From Paenibacillus polymyxa (GTDB taxonomy: Bacteria > Bacillota > Bacilli > Paenibacillales > Paenibacillaceae): DNA of 64,000 nt. Position 1 is the stretch's first letter. The number at the start of each line of letters is the position of its first letter. Shown here in pieces: positions 51,810 through 60,441 of this stretch. The notes beneath the pieces were generated by a model. It was not told where the DNA came from and ran no database searches. It was given only the letters and a program-made list of their open reading frames with translations. The DNA lies in the NCBI RefSeq assembly GCF_015710975.1, contig NZ_CP049783.1:372001-436000 (forward strand), written 5' to 3'. Position numbers and translations under genes: made by a program.

Positions 51810-52156
51810 GGGGTGTTCTCCTTGAGCAGTTCAGTCAGAGCGGATTCGTATTCCTCCGTTTCTTCTCCACTCAACAACCGTTCATTTTCATCATTGGCTT
51901 CCTTAATTATCTTCTTCAGTCTTTCTATCTCTGCATCTTTTTGTTGTATAAGGGATTCAGCCTGTATATCTGGATGGTGTGGTGGGTCTGGATCAAAGTG
52001 TCCATTATTTATCCATGTGATCATCGTGTGATACGAGTCTACACGTCCCATATTGTAGGATGGAGAGCCAAACTTATCCTCTGCAAAGAGATCGCGATTA
52101 TCTTGTAGCTGTTTTATGAGCTTATCTGCATCTATTAAACGTGGTTTATCTGTCAT
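51806..52156 (-). CDS. Hypothetical early phage protein
   Basis: 116 residues; RLIDADKLIKQLQDNRDLFA start and a C-terminal coiled coil (about 70-110). The LIDADKLI opening is common in phage early proteins of unknown role. Confidence 0.65.
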   Translation of the reverse strand: MTDKPRLIDADKLIKQLQDNRDLFAEDKFGSPSYNMGRVDSYHTMITWINNGHFDPDPPHHPDIQAESLIQQKDAEIERLKKIIKEANDENERLLSGEETEEYESALTELLKENTP

Positions 52157-52419
52157 TGTTGTTTCTCCTTACTTCCCCATGAAGCCAGACCCATAATGAC
52201 ATATCCCTCTTTTACAAAATTCGGGTTATCCAAGATGTAAGTGACTCGTTTGCATATCCCTGAGCCTGTCCATTCGTTTTTTACTGGGTCCCATTCGAGC
52301 AGCACCAGCATGTCGCCTACCTGGTAATCCCGATCATTCAAACGTACCTCAAATGTCTTTGTTCCGTCCCACACAGCTTGGAAGTATTCAGGCCATAGCT
52401 TCAACTCATGCTTATTCAT
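52153..52419 (-). CDS. DUF3850 (ASCH/PUA-like) protein
   Basis: 88 residues. HELKLWPEYFQAVWDGTKTF, then EVRLNDRDYQVGDMLVLLEW, is the DUF3850 pattern, a small PUA/ASCH-type fold predicted to bind RNA or modified bases. Common in phage early regions. ATGA overlap with the next gene. Confidence 0.9.
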   Translation of the reverse strand: MNKHELKLWPEYFQAVWDGTKTFEVRLNDRDYQVGDMLVLLEWDPVKNEWTGSGICKRVTYILDNPNFVKEGYVIMGLASWGSKEKQQ

Positions 52420-52464
52420 ATATATCCTCCCTTAGTGGGTGTAGGTCCTACACCTTGTATTGGT

Positions 52465-52788
52465 TTAATCCACGTACAATCCAATCTCACCGCCGTATTC
52501 GTACTCAAGCCTCAGAATCAAACCAATATCAACAATACTCACGGCTATACCCTTTTCGATAAGTTTGTTGAAAATATATTCTGCACATTCGTCATAATTA
52601 AACTCTATTGGTTCTTCCTGCTGACCTTCGATTCCGTTAACTATTTCGAGCATATCTCTAATAAGTTTTGAATTGGTCTTTTCAAGCTCATCTACCCTTC
52701 GAGCCAAGAGCAGAACATAATCCTTGTCTATATCGCCCTTCTTAACTCGTTCCAATGCTCTCTTATATACTTTTCCTTGCTCGTTCAT
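52465..52788 (-). CDS. Hypothetical early phage protein
   Basis: 107 residues from the ATG at 52788 with GGAAGG upstream. Helical N-terminus (YKRALERVKKGDIDKDYVLL), acidic middle. No domain recognised. Confidence 0.6.
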   Translation of the reverse strand: MNEQGKVYKRALERVKKGDIDKDYVLLLARRVDELEKTNSKLIRDMLEIVNGIEGQQEEPIEFNYDECAEYIFNKLIEKGIAVSIVDIGLILRLEYEYGGEIGLYVD

Positions 52789-52835
52789 ATCTATCATCCT
52801 TCCAACGCTCTTTAAGGAGCGTATTGTATTGGTGG

Positions 52836-53243
52836 TTACTCCCCTAATGCCTTGTTGATATGGTTAAACGCCGATAATAGAGACTGTTCATCCTTGTTAG
52901 CAAATGCTAAGTTCTTCTGTATAGCTGTCTTGGCTTCTTCCAGTGCCTTTTGGTATCTGTATGCTTTGTCTGTCATGTTTAATTGACTTGAAACTGATGA
53001 TTCCAGGTCAGCAGATATCCGGGCTATTGTCCGCTCCCTCTCTGCAAGCTGCTTGCCTCTCTCCGCAGCCGTTTGGAAGTTAGCTAGGCTTTCCTCATTC
53101 AAGCCATTTACCTGCTGTTGGAGTGAGTCTACCAGGGCAAGCAGGTCTTCTACCTCTCTAACTGGTAATAGGATATTTTTCTTCGCTTCGTTTTTAGCCT
53201 GCTGCAAATCTGTACGGATTAAATCTACTGTCCGTTCACTCAT
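52836..53243 (-). CDS. Coiled-coil early phage protein
   Basis: 135 residues, almost entirely predicted coiled coil (NILLPVREVEDLLALVDSLQ and TAAERGKQLAERERTIARIS). Likely oligomeric. Role unknown. Confidence 0.65.
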   Translation of the reverse strand: MSERTVDLIRTDLQQAKNEAKKNILLPVREVEDLLALVDSLQQQVNGLNEESLANFQTAAERGKQLAERERTIARISADLESSVSSQLNMTDKAYRYQKALEEAKTAIQKNLAFANKDEQSLLSAFNHINKALGE

Positions 53244-53419
53244 GACTGTTCCTCCTTGAATTCTTTTTCAAACAGCACTGACAACATGCTGTGCTTATCC
53301 GTATCAAACGTGCAGTATCTGTAATGCACGTATCCATCTATGTCTTCGTAAAGTGCAAATACCAGTTCGCCATCTTCATCCGTGTAAAACCGCTCTATTC
53401 GACGTTTGAGGTGTATCAC
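53240..53419 (-). CDS. 59-residue hypothetical early phage protein
   Basis: GTG start overlapping the upstream stop (GTGA), and a stop overlapping the next ATG (ATGA). IHLKRRIERFYTDEDGELVF then ALYEDIDGYVHYRYC. Double coupling and lack of a gap support it. Function unknown. Confidence 0.6.
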   Translation of the reverse strand: MIHLKRRIERFYTDEDGELVFALYEDIDGYVHYRYCTFDTDKHSMLSVLFEKEFKEEQS

Positions 53420-53643
53420 TCACCTTTACCGCCTCCAGTCAGCCTTTTAATAGCCTCTTCGATTTCATCCGTATTGGTAGGGTATGAATCAATATACTGC
53501 GAGGCATCTTCCCATATAGCTTCGTTTATCATTTGGTCGATTTCTTCCCTGCTCTTACCTTCTACATCCTCGTCGTCAATCTCGACTGCTCCCTCTCTAC
53601 ATGCGCCTGGATAGCCGATAGACAATTTCCATTCAACTAGCAT
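53416..53643 (-). CDS. Small acidic early phage protein (DUF7167-like)
   Basis: 75 residues with AAGGAGATG upstream. EWKLSIGYPGACREGAVEID then EDVEGKSREEIDQMINEAIW recurs in Gram-positive phages (DUF7167-type). Function unknown. Confidence 0.7.
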   Translation of the reverse strand: MLVEWKLSIGYPGACREGAVEIDDEDVEGKSREEIDQMINEAIWEDASQYIDSYPTNTDEIEEAIKRLTGGGKGE

Positions 53644-53695
53644 TTATATTCATCTCCTTATAGGGGTATAGGGTAAGAGGCCAGAAGGCCCCTGT

Positions 53696-54073
53696 TTAGG
53701 CGTTCGGTTGATCCAGCGTGTCGATAATTACTTCTGGTCCGTCTAACATCCAGTATTTTGTTGCGTGATCACCGTTGAATGCTTCGTTAAGCACAGCCTG
53801 AATCTGGTCATAATGTTCTTGCTTCAAGCAATCAAACGCCCTGTCATCCCAATCTTCGTACATTTCGTTATATTGTGTTTCGATGTACTGACGGAGCATG
53901 GTCTTTGCGTCCGGATGCCACCGATGCTCATTGGCGACATACCATGTATGCAACATCAGGTCTCCATCCTCATTCGCTTGTTCACGTAGTTGATCGGGCG
54001 TAAGTGTGCAATTAGAATCCTCATAGCTCAACATTGTTTCATTTGGCAGCTCAGACAATTTAACTTTTTCCAT
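53696..54073 (-). CDS. Hypothetical early phage protein
   Basis: 125 residues, acidic, Trp/Tyr-rich (RWHPDAKTMLRQYIETQYNE). Ribosome site AGGAGCG upstream. Not recognised. Confidence 0.6.
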   Translation of the reverse strand: MEKVKLSELPNETMLSYEDSNCTLTPDQLREQANEDGDLMLHTWYVANEHRWHPDAKTMLRQYIETQYNEMYEDWDDRAFDCLKQEHYDQIQAVLNEAFNGDHATKYWMLDGPEVIIDTLDQPNA

Positions 54074-54120
54074 TTCTAAATCGCTCCTTTGATATTTGTA
54101 TTTGGTAGGGTAAGAGGCTG

Positions 54121-54375
54121 TTATGCCTCTCCCTCACTTGCCTTCAATCTTGCCATCTCCACTTTGTATCTATCTTTAATAAAGTTAATATGTCTGTCAT
54201 TCCTCGTATTCGGGTGACGATGAGATTGTTTTAGGTATTCAGTTCCAACATGATCTATGCTTAATTGAGGGCTGTCCCACCATGAATCGGTACTTATACC
54301 CCGCCCATCCGTAAAACGTGACATGTAGCCTCGTTTTGTCTGACATTTCCACATTTCAAATTTTAGTCTCGGCAT
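54121..54375 (-). CDS. Hypothetical early phage protein
   Basis: 84 residues, basic, with W/H-rich middle (GISTDSWWDSPQLSIDHVGT). AAGGAGAG upstream. Not recognised. Confidence 0.6.
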   Translation of the reverse strand: MPRLKFEMWKCQTKRGYMSRFTDGRGISTDSWWDSPQLSIDHVGTEYLKQSHRHPNTRNDRHINFIKDRYKVEMARLKASEGEA

Positions 54376-54388
54376 TCTGTATCTCTCC

Positions 54389-54478
54389 TTTATAGGTAGT
54401 AGGGGGTGTATCCCCCTTATGGAGGGCTGTTCCCTCCTTCTTATCCCCTGGGCCTGTCCTCTCTGCCCTTGGGGGCTA
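54389..54478 (-). repeat. Cluster of three GC-rich hairpins in a 90-nt gap
   Basis: On the minus strand, in order: CCCC-GGGC / GCCC-GGGG, GGAGGG / CCCTCC (5-nt loop), and GGGGG / CCCCC (5-nt loop). None has a T tract. They may stabilise the mRNA 5' end before the gene at 54375 or attenuate transcription. Confidence 0.6.
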
Positions 54479-54483
54479 TATAT

Positions 54484-54699
54484 TTAATCCTCTGGTAGCA
54501 GCTTGTTAAATGCTCTACGGTATAATTCAGCTACTTTTACTCTCTTTGCTCGCCCATCTTGACGGACATTTACCATCCGATTGCTCTCTTTTACCAAAAC
54601 AGGAAAGCCTGTTTTCGCATGTGGAGCAAATACTTTTCCGTTTTCGTCGATACGATATGGGTAATAGCCAGGGATATATTTAAGGGTCTTGTTCTCCAT
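54484..54699 (-). CDS. Small early phage protein, NUMOD4-like
   Basis: 71 residues from the ATG at 54699, with AAGGAG upstream. ENGKVFAPHAKTGFPVLVKE then RVKVAELYRRAFNKL resembles the NUMOD4 motif found in homing endonucleases, without a nuclease domain. Confidence 0.6.
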   Translation of the reverse strand: MENKTLKYIPGYYPYRIDENGKVFAPHAKTGFPVLVKESNRMVNVRQDGRAKRVKVAELYRRAFNKLLPED

Positions 54700-54765
54700 C
54701 GCCAATACTCCTTTATACGTTGTTATAGGAATTAACTAATCATTTATCCGTCATTCTAGCCGATT

Positions 54766-55358
54766 CTATTCCGATGATAGCTGCTGATATAATTTCATTT
54801 TGTTTCGTATCTTTTTGATAACATTGTCAGACATGTTTTGCCTGCTCATGCCGGTTATTTTAGCCATTGTCTGCTGTGTTTTTCCTTGCATCAGCCCTTC
54901 GACAATTACCCGTTGTTTTGGTGTCAACATGTCCAAAAATTCCTTGACGTACAAACCTGTTTTATCGTCATCGCTCGGCTTAAAATGTTCCCCATCGTCT
55001 TGCCGGAATCCCCATCTTTGTCATCCCGATATATTTTTCGGTTGAATGATACATATTTAAATTTTTGTTCCATGTTACCGCGTGTTTTTTGGTTTCTTGG
55101 CACCCTGATTAATTCGCTTTTGTCGTTTATATATATCAACATATGCCCATGAATATAGCGTGTAGCGAATGTGGAAAATGCGTATCCCCGGCTTGCGTCG
55201 AACCTTCTTGCAGCAAGCAGTAAACCGATATTCCCTTCACTGACCATATCTTCATAATCAATGCGTTTGGTTCTACATACTTCCAGATATTTTTGAGCAG
55301 CCTTGTGTACAAGCCTTTGGTTTTCCATCACCATTCGGATTACGTTGGTTTCATCCAT
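54766..55358 (-). pseudogene. Phage sigma-70-like factor, frameshifted as read
   Basis: The first frame carries sigma region 2 (VHKAAQKYLEVCRTKRIDYE, DMVSEGNIGLLLAARRFDAS, YAFSTFATRYIHGHMLIYIN); the second frame, ending at 54766, carries region 4 (LDMLTPKQRVIVEGLMQGKT, then MSRQNMSDNVIKKIR). Adding one base at either of two G4 runs (plus-strand C runs 54990-54993 or 55010-55013) joins them into one protein of about 197 residues. A complete product would be an early or middle sigma factor. A natural slip is possible but not supported by a typical signal. Confidence 0.8.
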
Positions 55359-55369
55359 ACTCCCCACCC

Positions 55370-55747
55370 TTATCCTGTCATTTTTTCAAACTCAATTTCT
55401 ATACGTGGGTTTTGCCGATCAATTTCAAAATCTATTATTTGTGGCAGAGCCATCTTGTCGTCCTCATATAGTCCTGCATCTTCTAAGGCGTCTAGCAGGG
55501 CTTTTAAGGCGTTGTGTGTGTCGCGCCTCCGTTTGTCCGGGAAGTAGAACCAAAGCCGCACGGCGACCTTTCCTGTGGCTGTAGACCACTTGTTTTTTTG
55601 TCGCCACACCTTAGCAACTAAAATCGTGTTTGAAAACCATTGTTCTGCTACCTTAGTTTTAATCCGCATACGCCGCCCTCTAACCATTGCATTACGGTAC
55701 ATATGGTTAACGCTCGGGGCCAGTCCCGGTAATATTAGTCGCTCCAT
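55370..55747 (-). CDS. RusA-family Holliday-junction resolvase
   Basis: 125 residues. PSVNHMYRNAMVRGRRMRIK start, FPDKRRRDTHNALKALLDAL with the catalytic Asp residues, and LYEDDKM end the RusA fold. It cuts four-way junctions before packaging. Confidence 0.93.
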   Translation of the reverse strand: MERLILPGLAPSVNHMYRNAMVRGRRMRIKTKVAEQWFSNTILVAKVWRQKNKWSTATGKVAVRLWFYFPDKRRRDTHNALKALLDALEDAGLYEDDKMALPQIIDFEIDRQNPRIEIEFEKMTG

Positions 55748-55908
55748 CTATGGCTCGTCCTCCTTAAGATGGTCATTCGTTTTGCTGGAGTCAGGCGGCG
55801 GCTGAGGTAATATACTTCGGCTACCGTTTGCCCTCGCTGGTCTTTAATCTTGTAGCCGCGTTCCTTTTGGTAGAATGCATCAATCCGTTTTGCTTCTATT
55901 GGATTCAT
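55735..55908 (-). CDS. 57-residue basic phage protein
   Basis: ATG overlaps the upstream stop (ATGA). NPIEAKRIDAFYQKERGYKI then KDQRGQTVAEVYYLSRRLTP. The last codons carry the AGGAGG site of rusA. Unknown role. Confidence 0.6.
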   Translation of the reverse strand: MNPIEAKRIDAFYQKERGYKIKDQRGQTVAEVYYLSRRLTPAKRMTILRRTSHRWSD

Positions 55909-56219
55909 GGGGTATCCTCCAGTGGGGTTTCATAGATGTTGCCGAATTCTTTTGCTGTCTTATGATCAACTGGCTTGCCGTTATAGGTATTAGCTTTATC
56001 AGATACTGGTGAGCCCGGTTTGTACCATCCCGTTTGCTCCTCCTGTTCTGACAGCTCCCTTGGATTGTCGTATGCCCCTATCTCGGAAGCTCCACATGCT
56101 TGACAATAATATGGACCACACTGGACATAAGCACCCATATGACCAAAACCAGTATCGACCCAATCCGCATGGCATTCACAGGAGCAATATGGGCATTTCT
56201 CTGTCGGATGTTCAAACAT
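55905..56219 (-). CDS. Zinc-ribbon-like early phage protein
   Basis: 104 residues with CPYCSCECHADW and CGPYYCQACGASEIG: two Cys pairs that should hold zinc. C-terminus is unstructured. Probably binds DNA or a protein partner; function unknown. Confidence 0.7.
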   Translation of the reverse strand: MFEHPTEKCPYCSCECHADWVDTGFGHMGAYVQCGPYYCQACGASEIGAYDNPRELSEQEEQTGWYKPGSPVSDKANTYNGKPVDHKTAKEFGNIYETPLEDTP

Positions 56220-56246
56220 CTATCTTCTTCCCTTCTTATTGGAGTC

Positions 56247-57170
56247 TCACTGCGGCCTGCGGTCCGGTCCAAGCAGTTCTATCATTTTCGAGTTACCATT
56301 TATCCGACTGGCTATTTTTCCGCCGTTCTCTGGAAGTCTGTGGCGTATGCGACCCGGAGCAAAGTTGCTGGTCATTATCGTTACTTTGCTTTGTCTCTCC
56401 CGTTCCTCAAGGATGCTGAACAACTTGCCTTCCGCCCAATCTTTGTATCCAGCAGTGAAAATATCGTCAATCATAAGAATCGGAACTTTATAATAACGTT
56501 GAAGCACTTCTTCTTCGGTTTCATCACTTTCACGGTTATAGGTAGATTTGATATCACCGAACAGCTTTTCTTCTTTGACAAACAATCCAGGGATCTTTCG
56601 CCGGGTCAGGGCATTCGCGATACACTGCATCATGTATGTTTTTCCGGTACCAAAAGCAGACACCTCATAATCTGCCTCTTTTTGGGCTTCCTGAGCCCGT
56701 TTGTCGTCTCCGAATATATAGAGCCATGTTCCGTCCTTCATGTGGCTCTGGATGTCTCTGACGAACTCTACGGCTGTCGCAAATTGTTCTCGGTTGTAAT
56801 CATCCATGACGGCATTTTTGAAAGTGTAGCCTAACTCCTTTTCTGAAAATGATTCAGAAGGGTTATAACTCTGAAATTGACGTTCATAATAGCAACTGCA
56901 GAGTTCTACCGTAGCTACCTCTCGTGGCATAGGGTTGCCGTGTTTATCTGTATAGCTTTCATCTGTTACCCAACGGAATGTATTAATGGTCCCGGTATAA
57001 TTGCATTTGGCGCAGCCTTCGTTACTCAAACTCGCGGACCATCCGGTCGAGCTCTGCTGCGTCTCTGTCGCTGGCTTGTCCATGCTTACCGATGAATCTT
57101 TCTTCGTGTTTGCCCGCATCCTTTCGATCCGCTTCTGCATCTCTTGCATGACCTTGCCCATACTTTCCAC
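56247..57170 (-). CDS. DnaC/IstB-type helicase loader ATPase
   Basis: 307 residues from a GTG at 57170 with GGGGAGG upstream (an ATG at 57206 lies deep in the previous gene). A Cys cluster comes first (CAKCNYTG ... CSCY), then the AAA+ core: EVSAFGTGKTYMMQCIANAL (P-loop), VPILMIDDIFTAG (Walker B), TIMTSNFAPGRIR (sensor 1) and an Arg finger near SRINGN. Between the expected start of the P-loop (YIFGD) and GTGKT there are about 18 extra residues. It loads the replicative helicase at the phage origin. Confidence 0.85.
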   Translation of the reverse strand: MESMGKVMQEMQKRIERMRANTKKDSSVSMDKPATETQQSSTGWSASLSNEGCAKCNYTGTINTFRWVTDESYTDKHGNPMPREVATVELCSCYYERQFQSYNPSESFSEKELGYTFKNAVMDDYNREQFATAVEFVRDIQSHMKDGTWLYIFGDDKRAQEAQKEADYEVSAFGTGKTYMMQCIANALTRRKIPGLFVKEEKLFGDIKSTYNRESDETEEEVLQRYYKVPILMIDDIFTAGYKDWAEGKLFSILEERERQSKVTIMTSNFAPGRIRHRLPENGGKIASRINGNSKMIELLGPDRRPQ

Positions 57171-57927
57171 CGTTACCACCTCCCCGTTGCTTTTTAAATG
57201 TTTCAAATGGATTGTTTTCGCTTAAAAACTGGTCAATGTTTTTAGGACTCATGAATTTTTCCAAAGTGAATTTGTAGGTGTACCAATATAAATCGCTTTT
57301 TATAATGGCGTTGTAATTGCTTATGGCTTTTTTCATTTCCTCGAAGCTCATATTTTTCAATCTGGCATTTATACTAGATTTCATTTTTTGAGTCAGTTCT
57401 CGGTGTTTTATAATTTCGAGAGAATTCCAAAAATCATATATATCTTTTTCTTGTTGTTCATTATTGTTGTTATTATCATTATTGTTTATATTGTTGGGTT
57501 GCCGTTGCTTTCGTGGCGGTTTCGTAGCTTTTTCGCCGTTGCTTTCGCCGTTGCCTTCGCGTTCGTCCGAAGTCTGATAAACCCCGTAGTTACTTATGTT
57601 TATCAGCATCCCTTGCGTTGCTTTCGTCGTCGTGATCATCGTTGCTTTCGCGTTGCTTTCGCGACCCCCTTCGTTGGGTTTTCGTAGCCACTCAATTACT
57701 TGGTAAATTTGGTCCTTGGTAGGACGCTCAATCCGAGCTCCAACACGCCATTTACAAGCCTCTATGATTTCCGGAATAGACGTCCTTACCTGACCTGGCT
57801 TAAGCCCTTTATAATCCGTATGCTGAGCAGATATAAGGAGGAAAACCCACACTTTGATGTAAAGAGGCGGCTTCTCCCATATCTCGCTTTCAATCAACTT
57901 CCGATGGAGGCTGATCCATCCGTCCAT
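57022..57927 (-). CDS. Phage replication initiator / replisome organizer
   Basis: 301 residues. GWISLHRKLIESEIWEKPPL is the standard replisome-organizer start, followed by a winged-helix region, an Asn-rich linker, and a DnaD-like C-terminal part (FWNSLEIIKHRELTQKMKSS, MSFEEMKKAISNYNAIIKSD). Iterons inside the gene mark it as the likely origin binder, as with lambda O. The next gene, a helicase loader, overlaps it. Confidence 0.87.
   Translation of the reverse strand: MDGWISLHRKLIESEIWEKPPLYIKVWVFLLISAQHTDYKGLKPGQVRTSIPEIIEACKWRVGARIERPTKDQIYQVIEWLRKPNEGGRESNAKATMITTTKATQGMLINISNYGVYQTSDEREGNGESNGEKATKPPRKQRQPNNINNNDNNNNNEQQEKDIYDFWNSLEIIKHRELTQKMKSSINARLKNMSFEEMKKAISNYNAIIKSDLYWYTYKFTLEKFMSPKNIDQFLSENNPFETFKKQRGGGNGGKYGQGHARDAEADRKDAGKHEERFIGKHGQASDRDAAELDRMVREFE
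57503..57661 (-). repeat. Iterons (CGAAAGCAACG) inside the replication initiator gene, probable origin
   Basis: The 11-mer CGTTGCTTTCG (plus strand) occurs at 57503, 57537, 57616, 57640 and 57651, with a one-base variant at 57549. Repeats in the linker region of the initiator gene next to a helicase loader is the lambda-O type origin layout. Confidence 0.75.
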
Positions 57928-57935
57928 GTCACCAC

Positions 57936-58271
57936 CTACTTAGTTGCTTGGTGTTCCAACACCGTATTAATTGCTCTTGCGATAAAATTCCGCGACCTGA
58001 TCCCTTCGGGCGTCTCATCTAACCAATCATGACAAGGAGTACATAAATGTATTAGGTCAGTTACCTTCGTTTTCTCATCCAAATGAGGGCGACCAGTCAA
58101 ATGCGACCTTTCTGTTGCTCTGGCGGCGTTACACAGCTCGCACAAGCCATGTGACCGCGCTTTAAGCTGCTTATCTACCTGCTGGCTTATATCGCCTTTC
58201 TGCTTCTGTGTGAGCTTCACACGTTTGCTCTTGGCTGGTTTAGGAGCTGGATGAAATCCGTACTGTATCAT
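57936..58271 (-). CDS. HNH-type endonuclease-like protein
   Basis: 111 residues from the ATG at 58271. CELCNAARATERSHLTGRPH, then LIHLCTPCHDWLDETPEG, forms a Cys-Cys/Cys-Cys-His HNH-type zinc domain. Preceded by a Lys-rich stretch. May nick DNA in recombination; specific role unknown. Confidence 0.8.
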   Translation of the reverse strand: MIQYGFHPAPKPAKSKRVKLTQKQKGDISQQVDKQLKARSHGLCELCNAARATERSHLTGRPHLDEKTKVTDLIHLCTPCHDWLDETPEGIRSRNFIARAINTVLEHQATK

Positions 58272-58289
58272 GCTGCACGCCTCCAATCT

Positions 58290-58715
58290 CTAAAAAGGAA
58301 GATCTTCGTCTGCTATATCAATTGGTTTGCCATCGTCAGAAAAAGGATCATTGTTGTTTCTGGTTGAAGGCTGCTGTCTGCTTCCACTATCATTCTTGCT
58401 TGATTCAAGGAACCGGACGTTATCAGCCACAATTTCAGTGACGTAAACACGTTTCCCCTCATTGTTTTCATAGTTTCTTACTTGAACCCGACCTTCTACA
58501 GCCGTTAAGCGACCTTTACGAAGATAGTTGGCGCACGTCTCGGCAAGCTGCCGCCAAGTTACGATCTGCAAGAAATCCGCTTCACGTTCGCCACCCTGAT
58601 TAGTGAAAGGTCTGTCCACTGCTAGGGTGTATGTGCAATTTGCCATACCAGACGGTGTATATCGTAATTCAGGATCCTTGGTCAAACGGCCGATCAATAT
58701 CACTCGGTTTAACAA
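58290..58715 (-). CDS. ssb: Single-strand DNA-binding protein
   Basis: 141 residues: the OB fold [20 protein letters not shown], a Gly/Gln-rich linker and the acidic tip DIADEDLPF that binds host replication proteins. Standard SSB. Confidence 0.96.
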   Translation of the reverse strand: MLNRVILIGRLTKDPELRYTPSGMANCTYTLAVDRPFTNQGGEREADFLQIVTWRQLAETCANYLRKGRLTAVEGRVQVRNYENNEGKRVYVTEIVADNVRFLESSKNDSGSRQQPSTRNNNDPFSDDGKPIDIADEDLPF

Positions 58716-58729
58716 TTTGGTTAGCCCCT

Positions 58730-59530
58730 TTATCTATTAATCAAATCCGAATAGTGGATTATTTGGTTAAGTTGTTTCGTCTCCCGGCAGTAACGACAGC
58801 GTTCGCAACGGTGTGGTTTTACTAAACCTGCTTTGACTTCGATTAAGTGCGGCATGTTCGCCGCAATACCTTCAAGTTCGCGTTTTATGTCAAAAGCATT
58901 TATCCCTATAACCGCTTTGTCTGGCGGGTCCTGCTTCGAAACCGCAACGATGATAGGCTCAATCCAGCCGTCACGCTGCTGCACAATGCGTTCAATCTCT
59001 GCATATAGGGCCATCTGTGTAACATAATGGTTCTGCTCCACGAAAGACACATAGCCGTTTTCTTGGTCCCAGGACTCTTTATTAATTTCTTGAACCGTTT
59101 TAATATCTGAGAATCGGTTACGTTCTAATGCGTAATTATCCATTTTGATTTTCCAATTAGCCCCGGCAAATTTGGCGGTCATAATGACCTCTTTTTTTCC
59201 CTGAAGAACAAACATACAAAGTGCATCACTTTTTATGGTTTCTATCATTTTGTTGGCATTTTGGAACTGCGATTTTAGTTTCCCCTTGGTCCCGCCGCGA
59301 GAAGAAATTATTTCAGGGTTACTATCTTTGAATCTTTGAAAAGCCTCCGGCCCCTCAAAATAAGCATGCACATACGAGCCAACCAGAAGCGCATCTGTAG
59401 CTGGTTCTGTCCAGCCTTGAAGCCTAGCCATAGCTCGCGCTTCACAGTCCCGGAACTCCTTATACTGGCTGTTACTCCAATAGGCTAGGTTAGCCTCCTG
59501 GGAATAATAGTTTTCTTCATTCAGCAACAT
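58730..59530 (-). CDS. PD-(D/E)XK exonuclease (RecE/YqaJ-like)
   Basis: 266 residues from the ATG at 59530, overlapping the previous gene by 14 bases. [20 protein letters not shown] start, the [12 protein letters not shown] motif, [27 protein letters not shown] (catalytic Lys) and a C-terminal Cys cluster (CERCRYCR) fit the RecE-type exonucleases with an iron-sulphur-like end. With the next two genes it forms an exonuclease/annealase/SSB recombination set. Confidence 0.85.
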   Translation of the reverse strand: MLLNEENYYSQEANLAYWSNSQYKEFRDCEARAMARLQGWTEPATDALLVGSYVHAYFEGPEAFQRFKDSNPEIISSRGGTKGKLKSQFQNANKMIETIKSDALCMFVLQGKKEVIMTAKFAGANWKIKMDNYALERNRFSDIKTVQEINKESWDQENGYVSFVEQNHYVTQMALYAEIERIVQQRDGWIEPIIVAVSKQDPPDKAVIGINAFDIKRELEGIAANMPHLIEVKAGLVKPHRCERCRYCRETKQLNQIIHYSDLINR

Positions 59531-60395
59531 TAGGATCACCGTCCGCCTTTGCTTTTTCCGCTTCCTGTTGCGCTTTAAATTCCAATTCAGCGGCGCTAGG
59601 AACATGACCCGCCCCGAAGTCAAAATAGTCTTCACGTTTGCCCATACCGTCTCTGAGCGACTTCCAGATGTTCCCGATACGAAGGTAATCATTTTCTGTA
59701 AATGCGTCTTGAGCGCATCCTATGCACTTCTCAATCATTTCTTTGTTGACACCATACTTCTCTTGGAACTGTTGGAATGCTTTCCTTACACGGTCAGCAA
59801 GCGGCTCTGTATAGCTGTTTACCAACGTTTTTCGGCACTCTGCAAGAGCGGCATCCACTATATCACCCGGGATTACCCCGAGGATGCATGCACGCATCCT
59901 ACGGCTTCCCATATTAGCTACAACCTCGTAAACGTCACGCGCTTCAGTGAGCTGCTTTGTGGTGTTTCCCGCCTTACGTTCGTGCTTGACTGTAAAAACA
60001 ATTTGACGGCGTGTATTCGTTTCAATGTCCCATGCATAGGCCATAGCCTTAGACTCTCCGTTTCGTTGCTCGAGCTCAATCAACCCATAGTCAATGTTCC
60101 CCCATGACTGCGCCAAGACCTCAGCTAGTCGGATAGATGGACCAGAAACCTTGCTACCGCCTTTTGGATACTCATATTCCGCTTCTTCTGCAAGCTTTTT
60201 CCGCTGACAAGAAAGCATGATACGGTTAAAAGATGCCTGTTGATCCCGTGGGAACTGTTTAGCCATGAAAATAGCAGCTTTTACTTCTTCTGTTTGGCGT
60301 GTTACTGCCATTTCTGTAGTGGTTGATCTAAAGGAAGGCGGCGCCTCCGGCAAGTAATTTTGGTAGTCAATTGGTTGTTGATCGTCAAAACTCAT
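59517..60395 (-). CDS. Probable single-strand annealing protein (recombinase)
   Basis: 292 residues: MAKQFPRDQQASFNRIMLSC, then KGGSKVSGPSIRLAEVLAQS and MGSRRMRACILGVIPGDIVD. This conserved phage family is usually annotated as unknown or as a recombination protein; it is encoded next to an exonuclease and SSB. Annealase role is inferred from context. Confidence 0.65.
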   Translation of the reverse strand: MSFDDQQPIDYQNYLPEAPPSFRSTTTEMAVTRQTEEVKAAIFMAKQFPRDQQASFNRIMLSCQRKKLAEEAEYEYPKGGSKVSGPSIRLAEVLAQSWGNIDYGLIELEQRNGESKAMAYAWDIETNTRRQIVFTVKHERKAGNTTKQLTEARDVYEVVANMGSRRMRACILGVIPGDIVDAALAECRKTLVNSYTEPLADRVRKAFQQFQEKYGVNKEMIEKCIGCAQDAFTENDYLRIGNIWKSLRDGMGKREDYFDFGAGHVPSAAELEFKAQQEAEKAKADGDPNVAE

Positions 60396-60441
60396 ATTTA
60401 CATCCTCCTAAATTTTTGTTATAGTGACCGTGAAATGTTTA

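Noticed and set aside
56100..56834. A 244-codon open frame on the plus strand opposite the helicase loader
   Set aside because: It has no ribosome site, no recognisable domain and lies fully antisense to a clear AAA+ gene.
57486..57665. CRISPR-like short repeats
   Set aside because: Spacing is irregular, repeats are 11 bases and lie inside a coding gene; they fit iterons.
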